Source: Dysidea avara (taxonomy: Eukaryota; Porifera; Demospongiae; Dictyoceratida; Dysideidae). From it: a stretch of DNA of 64,000 nt. Position numbers and translations under genes: made by a program. The stretch spans positions 36,326,974-36,390,973 of the forward strand of contig NC_089280.1 in NCBI RefSeq assembly GCF_963678975.1, given 5' to 3'. Positions 1 to 11,420 of this stretch are shown in pieces. Numbering within the stretch: the stretch's first letter is position 1; each line of letters starts with the position of its first letter. A model generated the notes under the pieces. It ran no database searches. It was not told the origin of the DNA and saw only the letters and a program-made list of their open reading frames with translations.

Positions 1-387
1 TTAAAATGAAATAAACAAGTACATCAGTAAAGGAAATGTAACTGCTGGAACCCAGGTAAGGTAATAGCTACCAACAGAATCAATGCACTGAAGTTATCCC
101 ATCAAAATTACAAAACACTCTAATAGAGCGTTCACAAAATACACGGTGGTAACTTATGAAACACTCTAATAGAACGTTCATATGAAATGAGCAATGGATT
201 CATTCATATTGACAGTTCTCACCTGGCCATCCCTTCAGTACTAACCAACTCGTGGTGGTTACTTGTAGCCAACTCAACACTGGCCTTCAGGCAAGGTATA
301 ATCGGTCGCTATTAGCCCGTAGCAACTTGCGCGGCATTAGCTAGATAAAGCAAAAAGAAGCGATGCAGCTACACCAGCGTTAAAGTT
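1..387. other. Non-coding flank of the large transposon
   Basis: I see no gene here. The stretch is AT-rich and holds two copies of the dispersed CTCTAATAGA motif (near 117-135 and 161-181), written in the orientation ACTCTAATAGARCGTTCA. The last bases run into the 9-bp direct repeat TAAATAAGG that flanks the element starting at 397. Confidence 0.6.
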
Positions 388-745
388 TAAATAAGGTAGG
401 GTCCGCAATCCGAAAAATCAACTTCTACAAATCAATCCCCCTACCATTGTGGTATGTTCATTGTAGTATCCCATTGCTTGATCCACCATGAAACCGGAGG
501 CACGATTGTTGTCTTCACAGAAATATCATTTTCAGTATCTCACAAGATGCAAGATTTATTTTTAAAATTTCGTGTTCCACACAAAGGACCGAATGAAATT
601 TGCTACTTAGCCAAATCGTATCCAGAGTTGTTGTAGTTGAAAACTACGCACAGAAATAAGTAAATGATTTTATATATATATATATATTTTCCCGGGGTAA
701 CCAGCACCCCTTGCCACCACTTTGCTGGGTGCCCGGCACAGCGGT

Positions 746-913
746 ATTGGTAAAACCGGGAGCGGGAGCGGGAGCGGGAGCGGGAGCGGGAGCGGGAGCG
801 GGAGCGGGAGCGGGAGCGGGAGCGGGAGCGGGAGCGGGAGCGGGAGCGGGAGCGGGAGCGGGAGCGGGAGATTGCTTGGTAAAATCAGGAACCGGGAATC
901 GGGAGATCACGTG
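746..913. repeat. Left TIR of the MULE with GCGGGA hexamer expansion
   Basis: The terminal repeat is split by about 18 tandem hexamers (GCGGGA/GGAGCG) at roughly 761-870. The partner TIR at 7061-7136 has only about two related units. On the plus strand this yields spurious poly(Gly-Ala) and poly(Gly-Ser) frames and on the minus strand a poly(Ala-Pro) frame; none is a gene. The expansion therefore arose in one end only, after the two ends were identical. Confidence 0.85.
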
Positions 914-1485
914 TCAATCTTTGCTGTCACAAGTAACACACATACGTAGCTAGAGCGCCTGCAGTGCTGTGACGAAGAAACTAATATAAACTAGTAAATT
1001 ATGAGCTTGAGGGGAAAAATAGCTATAGCTAGATAAAGTTTGCATGATGGCCGTATATTAAAGGCTTTCATTAGAGCTTTATAGTTATTAGCAGTGAATG
1101 CATAAAATTGTATTGTGTGGGTTTTTAGCACAGTAATTCACAAAGTGGCTATTTTAGTGGACATAAAATTTCTGAAAGGTAATTTCAGTGAATACATGCA
1201 GCAGTTATTTGGCATATTGGATTGTCTTACAATAATGAATGATGAGCAACAGGCCTCCAGTCCTAGCTACATGGTTCTGCCCCAGTCTATACTAAAGTTC
1301 ATGCACCCTACCAATCTAAAATCCATTCAACTAAACGTGATTAGACTTCCCATCAGACTTTGAATGCCAGCAGACTTTCAATGGATAGACTGAAGTACAG
1401 TACACCAAGCATAATTATTCTGAGTATACAAAACACATTAATAAATCATAAAGTGTTAATTAGCTACAACATACAGTATGTAAAA

Positions 1486-4400
1486 TCAAAGCTGCCTAAA
1501 GTAATATGCATATGACCCAGTTTTGTTCTGGAAATCATTAAGTTTAAAAGGTTGAATCCTGTGGCTTCTCATGCCATCATAATATAATGTATGACCATAC
1601 CAGAAGCAAACTGCAGTAAAATGATTGTCACTACAAACAGTGCAGCCAGCTAGTTGATATCCATGACCATATATAGTTAAAACTTTTGGAATTGTCAATA
1701 TTGATCTACCAGTCAAGGACTGGATATCAATCGGGATCATCCAAGGCACTCGATTAAGAAATGACGATGCCATTACCTGTGGTACACCACGGCACTCATA
1801 AAATGTTTCTCTGTTTCTGCCAGTTAAATTTAATCGGTCAGTAACTGCATGGAGAGATTCATTTGGTGGTTGGCAATGAAATTCTGCACCACAGTAACCA
1901 ACCATATCTCCAGCTATAGGAAAAATTTCATTAAAGTTATCTAATCCAGAGCTGAAGGAAAACGTAGAAGGGTATTTTGTTACCTCCGTGTTATGATTAG
2001 GGCAATGCTCAGAGGTACATTTAAGTTTAATTACCAGTTTCCAGATATGTGTGAACAAGCAAAGACACCTATTATTCTCACCACCAAAACAATCATATTT
2101 CAAATTATTCTCCTGAGAAATTGTAAGATTTAATCTTGATTGAAGCAAATGCAAAAATAGTGTTTTTCCTTCATCCAGCTTTCCTTTATTCATCAATACA
2201 ATTGCTGCTTTGAGAGAGTTCTCAGCTTCACTGTCACCAAAGGTATCCAAGAAAGATTTGTACTGTTTGCAGTGGAGTGACAATATTGTCAGGAAGTTAT
2301 CAGAAGTGCAAGTGTTGGTGTATTCATTGTGCATCCATGGAAGAGATTCTGGTACAGTACATGCACTGCAAAAAAATCGGCATTCCGTTTGGGTATGGTA
2401 ATGTCACATGTACTCAAACAATACTTATGGAACCAGTTGTCACACTTTGAACAGTTGTACATGTTGAAGTCTCGCTGTGAATTGACATATAGCGCGGCAG
2501 ATGTTGATCCATCAACCCATGGTGTTTGGCAGTAGCAAAACAGCTGAACCATCTCTTCTGCTTTCCCGCGATAGTCCTTTTTAACTTGTGAAATGCCATT
2601 GACAGTTCCAGTATCATCTTGTTGCAATACTGAAAATAACTGTGGCAAACCTTTAACCAAATCAATGCGCAGTTTTCCCAAATCCGTATCCGGTTGTTTG
2701 CAAATGTACAGGAGCAAAACTGCAGTTATAATCTCGGCTTTTGCATTCTCTTTACTGCTTTGCACTCCAACATGAATGGTATTCACAACTCCAATGTTTG
2801 AACGAGTGGCAGTTCCTGCATGATAGTTTAGTTCTGCATAATCAGGGTCACTGTAACTTGATACAACCTACAAAAATATATTGCAGTAAACGCTATCTAT
2901 GCATGGATATTGTTATATAATACCTCTACTCTTGGTGTTTTATCTTCCTTATCGTTTAAACGTCTCAAAAAGGCTATTTGATTACTCCTTTTCGTCTGAA
3001 GTACTGCAATCTTTCCAATGTCAAGATCAGTAACTTCCTAAAGGAATGATAAATTTTAACAGAGGCTACATATTATATGAATGAAGATATAATTACCTAC
3101 CTTGTCAATGCTTGGTTGCAAAACATAATTGTACAGGAGAATATCTTGACAGACAACATTTAACTCAGATAAGAATCGGTCCCAACAAAATTCTTCATTT
3201 AAAAACTTGACTCTTCTTTCACATCTCCTTATTTTAGCACTGCTGCTGGCCTTTTCCTTTAATTCTAGCAGAAACTGAGTTAGTGGATGATTTGGTACAC
3301 AGGCCTCTTGAGGTGGACTTGAATCTGTCTGATGTACAAGGGTTGTGGCACCTAATAAAATTTGCATGTACAAAATTTAACGTAAAAGTGCTACAAAATT
3401 TTTAGCATGTCTCACCCTTCAATTTCTTTTTAGGAGCACATGACATCTGTTCTCCATTGCAACAACTATTGTCTGTATCCAGCTGGCCTACATGTATAAA
3501 CATTAATAAATAACATGTGTAGTTGTTAAGTACTGTTTTGTGCACATAAACAAGTACACTTACTGTTAGGATGCTTCCGTTTCTGGGAACGAGAATGAGA
3601 TTTGTTTTCTGTGCCTATAAATAGAAAAGTCACTAAATATAGCAACATAAAAATAATAGTATCAACTGTATATGTACGTTCTTCCTTGATGCTAACAAAA
3701 TCTTGGTCATCAGCAACTCCTTCAACAGCTTTTTCTTCTAAGTCTTCTGGTTCTTCTGTAAAATCACAGATACTTAAAAATTGAATTCATAGCAAATAAG
3801 CACATTAAAGTTCCAATTGCTACATTATTAAATTAATATGCTTCTATAGCTTTACCTTGTTTTATTTCCTCTGTTGGACAACAGTCCTTTACTCTGGGTG
3901 GTTTCCTTCCAGATGGTCGCTCTTTGTTTTTTCTTCTGATTTTTTGCTGTAGCAAGGTCATGTTTGGGTTTGAGAAAGCATCAACATTCTGCCCAATCAT
4001 TATTTTACAAGCAAGAATATGATAGCAGACACCTGAAGCTGGACAAGAGCAACTCTCTTTTGGATAAAGTCTGACTGCATATGGTGTAGTACCATCTGTG
4101 CCCATAACCATCCAACAGCCGGAATTTACTAATGAAACTTGCTTATTCTGTATAGCTTGATAAGCTAGTCCAAGTTGGCTATTTGGTGGTCTGTTAGTTG
4201 TCACATCAGCAGCATTTCTATTCTCATATCCGGTCTCTGTAGAACTGGTTTCATTGCCATTATTCAATTGACAATAAATGTCACCCTTAGCTCTAGCTAC
4301 AATCTCATCTGGGTTAACCACTTTCGGTAAAATAGGCATCAACGAGGGATCTCGTTGACAAAACAAAAACTCGTCTTTCAGTTGCCACGAACCACATTGA

Positions 4401-6921
4401 TGTGAACCTCGCACAATTTCCCGGTGATAATAGCACATTTGAAATAATGAGTAACAAATAATATCAAGTGGCACTTGCTTCCAGTTCTGAAGTCTGTGCA
4501 GCACAGCATTCATGGATTCTGATGCATTATTGGTAATTCCATTGTGTGGGTTCACTACACCAGCAGATTTTAGTACCCATATTGACGAAGTCTCTTTGAA
4601 AATGGGCAGCAGATTTTTCTCAAAATAGTTACGAACTAATGCTTTGGATTGAAAAGGACCTTCCATTTTAAATTCATCCCAACAATTATCAAATTCTGTT
4701 TCTGTGGTTTGTTGCATCAATTCCTTCAGTACATTAGCAAAGTAGCTTATTTCACCAGCATTACAATTGGCTTTTTGTTTGAGGTAATAGTGAAGATCTT
4801 GTTCTAGGTGGTTCCAGCAATAAACTTGTTGGGCTAGTGGGAACACTGATGAGAAATTGAATTCTCTGTCTGATACAATTATTACCCTTTTTGAAGCTAA
4901 AATTGGAGACAACTGACGAATTGCTTCCATGAACTGCATATGGTCTACTTGGTAGCGTCTGGTATGGACTAGAAATCCGAATGGCAGAACAGGAGAGTTT
5001 TTAAACATTGTGTGTTTGAAGATAAGGGTCGACAAGTAGAAATCACCCATATTAAACACAGTGTCATAATGAAGCGTCACAGGTTCTGTGGATAATTTCA
5101 AAGCAGTTTCTAGCTCTTCGATTATTGGCTGTCTAATGCACCTATCAATGTTATCCCCCACCTCCCCCCTCCCGGGCGTAGTGGGGGAAATGGTGGGGAT
5201 TTGACTTTTTTAAAAATCAAATTCTCCACCCACTGGGGAACAACTAGTGGTCAAATCTCCATGTAGTATCGCTGGAATAAACTTTAGGAAACAGATCAAT
5301 TCTTATAGCTCGCAAGCTAAAGCAAACGCCTAAAATTTCGAACGGTCAAATGCCCCACTAGTGGGGAAAAATTTCTGATCAAATCGGCAAAAATCCCCCA
5401 CTAATCCCTTAGTAAGCCCGGGAGGGGGGTAGTGGGGCTTAACATTGATAGGTGCATAATCATTTGGACAATTACATTAGGGTGCACAGAGAATTTTCGT
5501 ATGAAATCAAGGGGTTCACCTTTTCGATTGTTAAACTTTAGTTGATGACACAAGTGGTACGTGTTAAACATTGCGTCATGGGATAGTCTGGTATGTCTAT
5601 CCACTTCCTTACGAAAATTTCTAACTTGATTTTGATCTCTAGGTGTGAGCACTGCATGTCGAGGTCCACCGCTGCTTTCATTGACTAATTCTTGATAAAC
5701 AGTTCGATGTGGCTTCATTGAATCTTTCTGTAATATCTAAAAAGCATATTGCATATGATCATACGCACGTTTTGTCTTTAAATCAAATCTCACCACTCAA
5801 ATAACATTTGCATTCTATAACATAGGCCATTCAAATTTGTAAAAGTACTGGAATTTCATTACATAACCTTCTTGCAGAAAATTTATGTGTCATAAAAGGT
5901 AGGCAAATTTTATATGTCCATGTTGCCTCCTTTATAGGTTTGGTAACATATACATGTTTATTTTAAATTCAGAGAGATTTTAGCCAAGCTTAACTAAAAG
6001 GCATAGTGTTGCTTTGAGCAACTACTTTTAAAAGATACGAGTGTAGTAGTGTAATATGATAAAGAGCAAAATGAAGTGCCTCACGAGCTGAGCAAAATTA
6101 GCAGTTTTGCTCTTGAGGTACAGTGCATCCGAGCTATACACAACATATACACAATGCACATGCACATGCTATAATGTAAACACAAACAAAAGCAATATAG
6201 CTATATACCTTATCAATTATACTATGCACATTACACTCAGACGGTCTTGACAATGCAAACTACTATAGCTTATAAATGTGAGTTGATTCACAAGACTTTT
6301 TTTGCTTACCTTATCCTTCACATGTGGTGCTGATCTCACAAAAGACTTGGAATTATTCTTACTGTTCCGATGGCTAAATCCTTGATATAAGGTGTCATCC
6401 CCAACGTAGTGTAGCATAAAATGTTGCCCGATACCCCAGAACTCAAATCTTCTGAATCGGTTATCACCCTTTTTATCCACAGAATCAAGATCAATGGTAC
6501 TACTTTTTTTCTTGAATTCACATCCTCCATGTTTGACACTGTAAGATCCTACATGTACCCATCTGTATTGATCACACCTATAATAATTGCAATGTACAAT
6601 TTATTTAATTACTGTATGACTCTAGAAATATAGTTATGTAAACTTGTTTTGTTAAACTGAGACAAGCTAGCTAGCTATATTGTAACTATACTCTTTAATA
6701 TCTAGACCTAACCTTAGCTTTTTCTTCTCTTGTTCCCATTTGTCCGAATCAGGCCCGAGGTTGTAGATATACAAGCTGCCGCCTTTTGGCTGAACAGGAG
6801 GATCTACACTAATCTGTAGCTTTCCACTGATAGCTTTCGAGAAGTAATTATGCGCCTCCGCAGATGTCAAGTTATTGACAGCGTCTTCTACTGCAGGAAC
6901 ACATAGCACATCTTCCTCCAT
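1486..6921 (-). pseudogene. MULE transposase with SWIM, PHD and peptidase-like C-terminal domains (broken)
   Basis: Splice sites on the minus strand give a phase-consistent gene: exons 6921-6713, 6577-6310, 5727-3856 (interrupted by a MITE), 3755-3678, about 3613-3564, 3490-3416, 3353-3103, 3039-2925 and 2868-1486, about 1,300 codons. Exon 2 resembles the N-terminal DNA-binding region of MULE proteins (W, C and H rich). Exon 3 holds the transposase core, with an Asp in VSDREF and a CWNHLEQDL helix typical of the MULE catalytic fold, then a SWIM zinc finger (CSCPASGVCYH). A short Lys/Arg-rich exon could be a nuclear localisation signal. The last exon encodes a PHD finger (CYC, CSKC, WFHKYC, then a Cys pair) and a tail with an NHFTAVCF...YYDGM motif like the His/Asp box of ubiquitin-specific peptidases. 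Two lesions: a 320-bp MITE in exon 3 and a one-base loss in the T run at 2370-2376 that shifts frame within the PHD finger. The transposase call is firm; the peptidase call is tentative. Confidence 0.8.
5137..5456. mobile_element. 320-bp MITE with 3-bp TAA duplication (PIF/Harbinger-like)
   Basis: The ends are perfect inverted repeats, TGCACCTATCAATGTTA at 5137 and its complement ending at 5456, with TAA directly outside on both sides (5134-5136, 5457-5459). A three-base TWA duplication is typical of PIF/Harbinger elements. It sits inside the MULE transposase exon. Removing the MITE and one TAA leaves the coding frame continuous, so the insertion explains the apparent break. The interior repeats GTGGGGGA/TCCCCCAC boxes. 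There is no coding capacity. A relative lies at 48430-48830. Confidence 0.85.
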
Positions 6922-7060
6922 TGTGCATGCGCGGCCGCACTATAGCTACGTGCAACTCTATACTTGCAACGCTATACTTGCAAAATCACGCCTGCCGTTC
7001 GTAGCAAGTGAGAGATTTAGTTTGCACGTGATTACAAGTGAGATATTTAGGAGAAGTCGC
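6922..7060 (-). promoter_or_regulatory. Probable 5' region of the MULE gene
   Basis: The transposase reading frame opens at 6921 on the minus strand with no upstream exon visible before the TIR at 7061. The promoter and 5' untranslated region must therefore lie in these 140 bases plus the TIR. The stretch has two CACGTGAT-type palindromes. No TATA box is obvious. This is an inference from position. Confidence 0.35.
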
Positions 7061-7153
7061 ACGTGATCTCCCGATTCCCGGTTCCTGATTTTACCAAGCA
7101 CTCTCCCGTTCCCGCTCCCCTCCCGGTTTTACCAATTCCAGGGTTTTACCAAT
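7061..7153. repeat. Right TIR of the MULE
   Basis: This is the inverted partner of 746-913. It reads CACGTGATCTCCCG, then TCCTGATTTTACC, a short CCCGTTCCCGCTCCCC stretch in place of the long hexamer array, and GGTTTTACCAATTCCAG twice in tandem at the very end. Confidence 0.8.
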
Positions 7154-7689
7154 TCCAGGGTTGCTTTCTTTGAAAAAACAAAGAAATACGAAGTTTCGAA
7201 TTCAAACTGCCCTGCCACCCAGGACAAGAGAAGCCAACTGTTCCTCATAGCGTTTCGATACGGTTGGGTGCATAGTCTGTCTATGCTGTTAGTTTGGAAA
7301 AGATCCGAGACTTCTCACCATCTGGGTGACGAGCGTCAAAATTTTCTGCAGCATCAAAGAATTGTGTCGCGCTTTCTAGCCATTTCCAGCGCTTCTGTAG
7401 CCACAACAATCATCAATTATTGACTAAAACTATGGCAAAAGATGTCCCTGAACGTTTGGTAATAGCGGTTGTCAATTATTGTTTCTTCCACAGCTTCCAC
7501 GCCTCGCTCTAAGCTATGCATCAAGGGAGGGTGGGGACTATTCTACGGAACGGAACGGAATGATGGACTAAACCACGGAACGGAACGCTTTCTCAAACTG
7601 CAGCTTGCAACTTACCATTGCTGAAACTTCCCTTATAAGTTAGCAGTGGCATCTCCAGTGGGTGGTTAAACCATAGATATACTAAACTT

Positions 7690-8500
7690 TACAACGGGAT
7701 TGGAAACGGAAGTAACTCACGTGATGTCTGTACAAATTCCCGATGTGACGTAACGAGCTCGAAAAATCATCCATGTTTCGCTTGCGCTAGTTAGTCGCCA
7801 TAGATACTGTCCGTAGTTACGAGCGCGATATTATTTCTAATGGCTTTATTTGCCAACTATTAGCAATTTGTCGACTTTTAACTTGACGAATTGGTTAACC
7901 TAGCCTTGTACACAATAACAGGAATGCGTGTGCAACCACAAGAGGCTGTTGTTCGTAATAAACAAGCCACCAGTATGTCAAGAGGTAAGCGAATTATGTT
8001 ATGGCCACACCGTCTCATTTTTGTAGACTTTTCACAGATTCTCTGTGTTGGGAAGCAGCTTAGGTAGCTTTGTTTTGAAATCTATATCAAGTGTGTAGTG
8101 TAATAGGCAACTTGGAGTTATTGTATCAATTGTCATATTGTATAAAATTACTGCTTACCACTTTACACTTGTGGACTTTTAGTAGACCCATGACCAATGC
8201 TAGATATCAATTTACCATACCATCAACTACTACCACACTTGGGGGTGTAAAGTGTGTGCTGGATTGCTCTGAAACCAAAGCTGTATGGCACGGGGATGAA
8301 AGACAGAATCTTCTAATAAGACACAAAATTTTGAAGAAATCATCCAAGCCACATGATTAGACATCCATCAAAGAACACCAAATGACAGTGTACTGATGAC
8401 CAACAAGCAAGAGCTCAAGATGCAATACCAAGTTATATGTTTAAACAGTACGTGTACTTTCAAAAGAAGTGACATAAACACTTATAGCTAACTACATTGC
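7690..8500 (+). other. Unassigned segment with two weak plus-strand exon-like stretches
   Basis: The segment starts with CGGGATTGGAAACG, similar to the TIR of the MITE at 10196-10991. An ATG at 7924 opens a short frame (MRVQPQEAVV...) ending at a good donor, AGAG|GTAAGCG, near 7983. A second open stretch runs about 8189-8360 (PMTNARYQFTIPSTTTT...) after a possible acceptor. I cannot assign a family and the region is surrounded by transposons, so it may be a fragment of mobile DNA rather than a host gene. Confidence 0.25.
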
Positions 8501-8569
8501 ACATGTAATTCAACGTACACATATTACTGTACAGTTAAAATATTCAAAGTGTATGGTTTCTTTGTTAGT

Positions 8570-9760
8570 TAGTGTGAGGGATTGTCGATTTGATTTATAA
8601 TTTAAACTCAAAACCAGTCGGCACCAGCCGTTCTTCCCTGGTTGAGTACACACAAAAAAAAACACACATACATTATGGTATATAGTACATGACACATGAT
8701 ACAACCACAAGAATACAACACAAAACATACAGAAAATAATTACAAAATCAATTAAGTAACTGACAATAAACATAAAAACAGTTCATCAGAAAAATCTCTT
8801 GCCATCACCATTTCCTCAGGTAAAGCATTCCACCACATAGTTGACAAATGTTTTTGTGCAAAAGACAATCGACATCGCATCGGCTGAGCAAAAATTGCAG
8901 AAGTTCTAGTATGGTAGGAGTGTGTACTACCAAACACAATTGGTGGATCTAATGGTAAACGTTGGTACTTGAACATTCTATGCAGAGCACAAAGAGAGCG
9001 ATACTGGACTAATAGTTCAAAAGGTAACCAGTTCAATGAGTGGAAATGATGACTAACATGGTCATACTTGTGAAGACATCTACACAAACGGACAGCACGG
9101 TTCTGCATACGTTTGATGCGTTCAAATGAACAATGTGGCAATGAAGGACCCCACACAGGCAGGCAATAGATCAAGTGAGAAAAAACTAAACTTTCTGCAA
9201 GAGTTTTCAAGAGTCATCTGCAAGGACATGCCGATGTTTACAAAGCAAAATGCAGATAGTATGACATGGATTTACACACTTTTGAGACATGGTAATACCA
9301 TGTTAAACGCTCATCAAATATCAGACCAAGGTATTTCTGTTTGGGCATCACAGATAGTATAACATCATCCATCATAATTGGTGGGTAACCATGTGGCAAT
9401 CTTCTATTAGACACTCTAAACCACATGACAGATGACTTGCTGTAGTTCACTGTCATCTTATTAGCACTGGTCCACTGGTCAATTAACTTCAACTGACTAT
9501 TCATTAATGAAGCTACATCATCCTTAGTAGGTGCACTGCATATAATAGTGGTATCGTCAGCATACTGTAGCAGTAAACCACCGGTGACTTGAGATGGTAA
9601 GTCATTAACATATATTAAAAATAAGAGAGGGCCCAATGCACTGCCCTCAGGAAAGTCGACTTAACACAGTCTGGCTGTACTGGTGCGGCTACCTTTAGCC
9701 AACTCTGTAGCAATGGTGAATGGCTTGTGTAATTAACTGAAGTCATACTGGAACCAATCA
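8570..9760 (-). pseudogene. 5'-truncated non-LTR retrotransposon (LINE) reverse transcriptase
   Basis: The minus strand encodes the C-terminal half of a LINE reverse transcriptase: GPLLFLIYVNDLP, the catalytic YADDT box (about 9560), a KYLG motif (about 9340), then the thumb/C-terminal region (LIYCLPVWGP, RIQNRAVR-like) ending near 8752. A short stretch near 9205-9240 reads on only in another frame (CKHRHVLADD), so two compensating frameshifts and in-frame stops have killed it. The 3' tail (8575-8640) contains AGAACGGCTGGTGCCGAC and is shared with the fragment at 25560-25640. I would place it among CR1/L2/Jockey-type elements but cannot decide further. Confidence 0.8.
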
Positions 9761-10193
9761 ATCATGTTTATCCACTTTGTAGTATAATGCCACGTAAGTA
9801 CTGAAGCTTCCATACAGGCCTCCTGCAAATCTATGAAATCATAGAATGACCTGGACTGGGAATTGAAGAATGTGGCTTGGTGGACCAAGTGTTCTATTAG
9901 ATAGTTGCAGACACACTTGCAGGACAGTATGGTATGGTATGGAATACATCTAAAGTCCGTTCTTTCAAATATACGACTCAGTACAAGGTCACGGGTCATT
10001 GAAATCAGTCACTAAACAAACTGGATAAATCATGCACCAGCGTCCAGTGTGTCACTACCGAAAATTCGCCGAAATACGGCTCTTGCAAACTCTTCAAACT
10101 TTTGTTATTGCCCTGGGAGACTTAACTGCTTCATCCTGAAGTGGAGTTAGCAACAAACAAACTACGGACACACCTGCTCGCCATCATCGTCCT
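9761..10193. other. No gene seen
   Basis: This is sequence between the LINE fragment and the next MITE. An 88-codon minus-strand frame (9733-9999) has no recognisable motif and no splice context. I see nothing further. Confidence 0.4.
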
Positions 10194-10195
10194 TA

Positions 10196-10991
10196 AAGGG
10201 ATAGGAAACGCAAGCGATTTCCGGTTTGATTTCCGTTACGCGTGACTTGAAAGGACAAGACAGTTTTGTGAGAATTAGTGTTCTAAGCAGCGTAAATAGT
10301 AATCCAACAGACTACAGTAAGTATTTAGGCCTATGTGAGAGATTTTGGCGAGAGAATTCAGACCGTAGATTTTGTAACAAAGCGTATCGCATTAACCGTG
10401 ATTGTTACACGCTGTCACACTTTCGCTCATCGTACCTACATGCCTCGTCCATACCGCTTCTTTTATAGCCGGTTCCACTTTCGAATCTTGTGGTAAGCTA
10501 GGCGTGTCACCAACACAGTCTTTTAGCGTTGCGTTGTACTGCAAGGTGGTTAAAACTTTTGGTTAAAAATGGAAGATACTTAGTCGTTTCTTCAAGCAAC
10601 AGTTCCTGTTTTGCTCCGATATTTCCTCTGGTTCCCTCTGTTAAATGGTAAGGAATAGGTTTATCACAGTTAAAAGGATAGAATATATTTACGAAGAAAG
10701 TAAAGTGGTTTAAAGTAATTTTTGGGCCGTTTTTTTCACTTTCAATCTCCTTTAATTTTGCGTATAACTTCCTTGAGGGTCGGTACCATCCTATTTCCCT
10801 CGATTACTTACTTGAGTTCACTGTAGCGAAGTTTCACAGTCGTTGGTTACAAAATTCTGTCGTTACAACAATTTGTTTCTCTTTGATACAAGCGCAGCAA
10901 GCGTAACGAGTATGTTCGTGACGTACTACACGGAATTCCAATAGAAATGTACGTATTTTGTGACGTCACGTTATTGCGTTTCCTATCCCTT
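10196..10991. mobile_element. 796-bp MITE with TA duplication
   Basis: The ends are AAGGGATAGGAAACGCAA at 10196 and its inverted copy ending at 10991, flanked by TA on both sides (10194-10195 and 10992-10993). The interior is CG-containing, repeats the TTACGC/GCGTAA theme and has no credible reading frame. A TA duplication suggests mobilisation by a Tc1/mariner-type transposase, but no autonomous relative is present. A related end (CGGGATTGGAAACG) lies at about 7687. Confidence 0.7.
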
Positions 10992-11420
10992 TACTCTATT
11001 ATCTATGGTTAAACATAAGATAAAAAGAATTAACGGATCGATTGTGGGTTTTTGTTGGTTGTCATTAGTAACGAAGTATTATTGTGGGATGAGCTGTATC
11101 AGTGATGTTCATCCATACGGAAGGGAACTTTATGTGAGCTGTTTTTCTTATTTAGACTTTACAAAACAGTCTGGGCCGGTCTTTCAAGTCATAAGTCAGT
11201 GTATAAATAAAGCAAGCAGGAAGATACTGGTAACAGGAAAGAGCCAGCTGAATTAAAACTCGAAGAATTTTGTGCAGTGTGTGAGGAGCAAATATTTTGG
11301 CAGACCGCAAGGAGGGTATATTCTGCAAACATCACTGAAGTGTATGCATGGAGTTATTTATATATTAACAGCTGGTGCAGTGGACTAATGCCGTATTCAA
11401 TAATGAGCTGATTTTATCTG

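Larger units (their letters stand above)
746..7153 (-). mobile_element. Mutator-like (MULE) DNA transposon inserted in the outer left arm
   Basis: The termini are inverted copies of ATTGGTAAAACCGGGA: left from 746, right ending at 7136, with an extra ATTCCAGGGTTTTACCAAT-like repeat carrying the end to about 7153. Just inside, both sides carry a second box, GGTAAAATCAGGA, then CGGGAGATCACGTG (left 900-913, right 7061-7075 inverted). The intact opposite arm of the outer element reads straight through the site (CGGCACAGGGTTGC), so the insertion is clear. A target duplication is at best degenerate (CAGCGGT against CAGGGTT). The cargo is one minus-strand multi-exon gene with MULE transposase, SWIM and PHD features. 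Confidence 0.8.

Noticed and set aside
644-953. Poly(Gly-Ala), poly(Gly-Ser) and poly(Ala-Pro) frames
   Set aside because: They come from the GCGGGA hexamer array in the MULE terminal repeat.
9733-9999. 88-codon minus-strand frame upstream of the LINE fragment
   Set aside because: No reverse transcriptase, endonuclease or other motif, and it is not continuous with the LINE frame.
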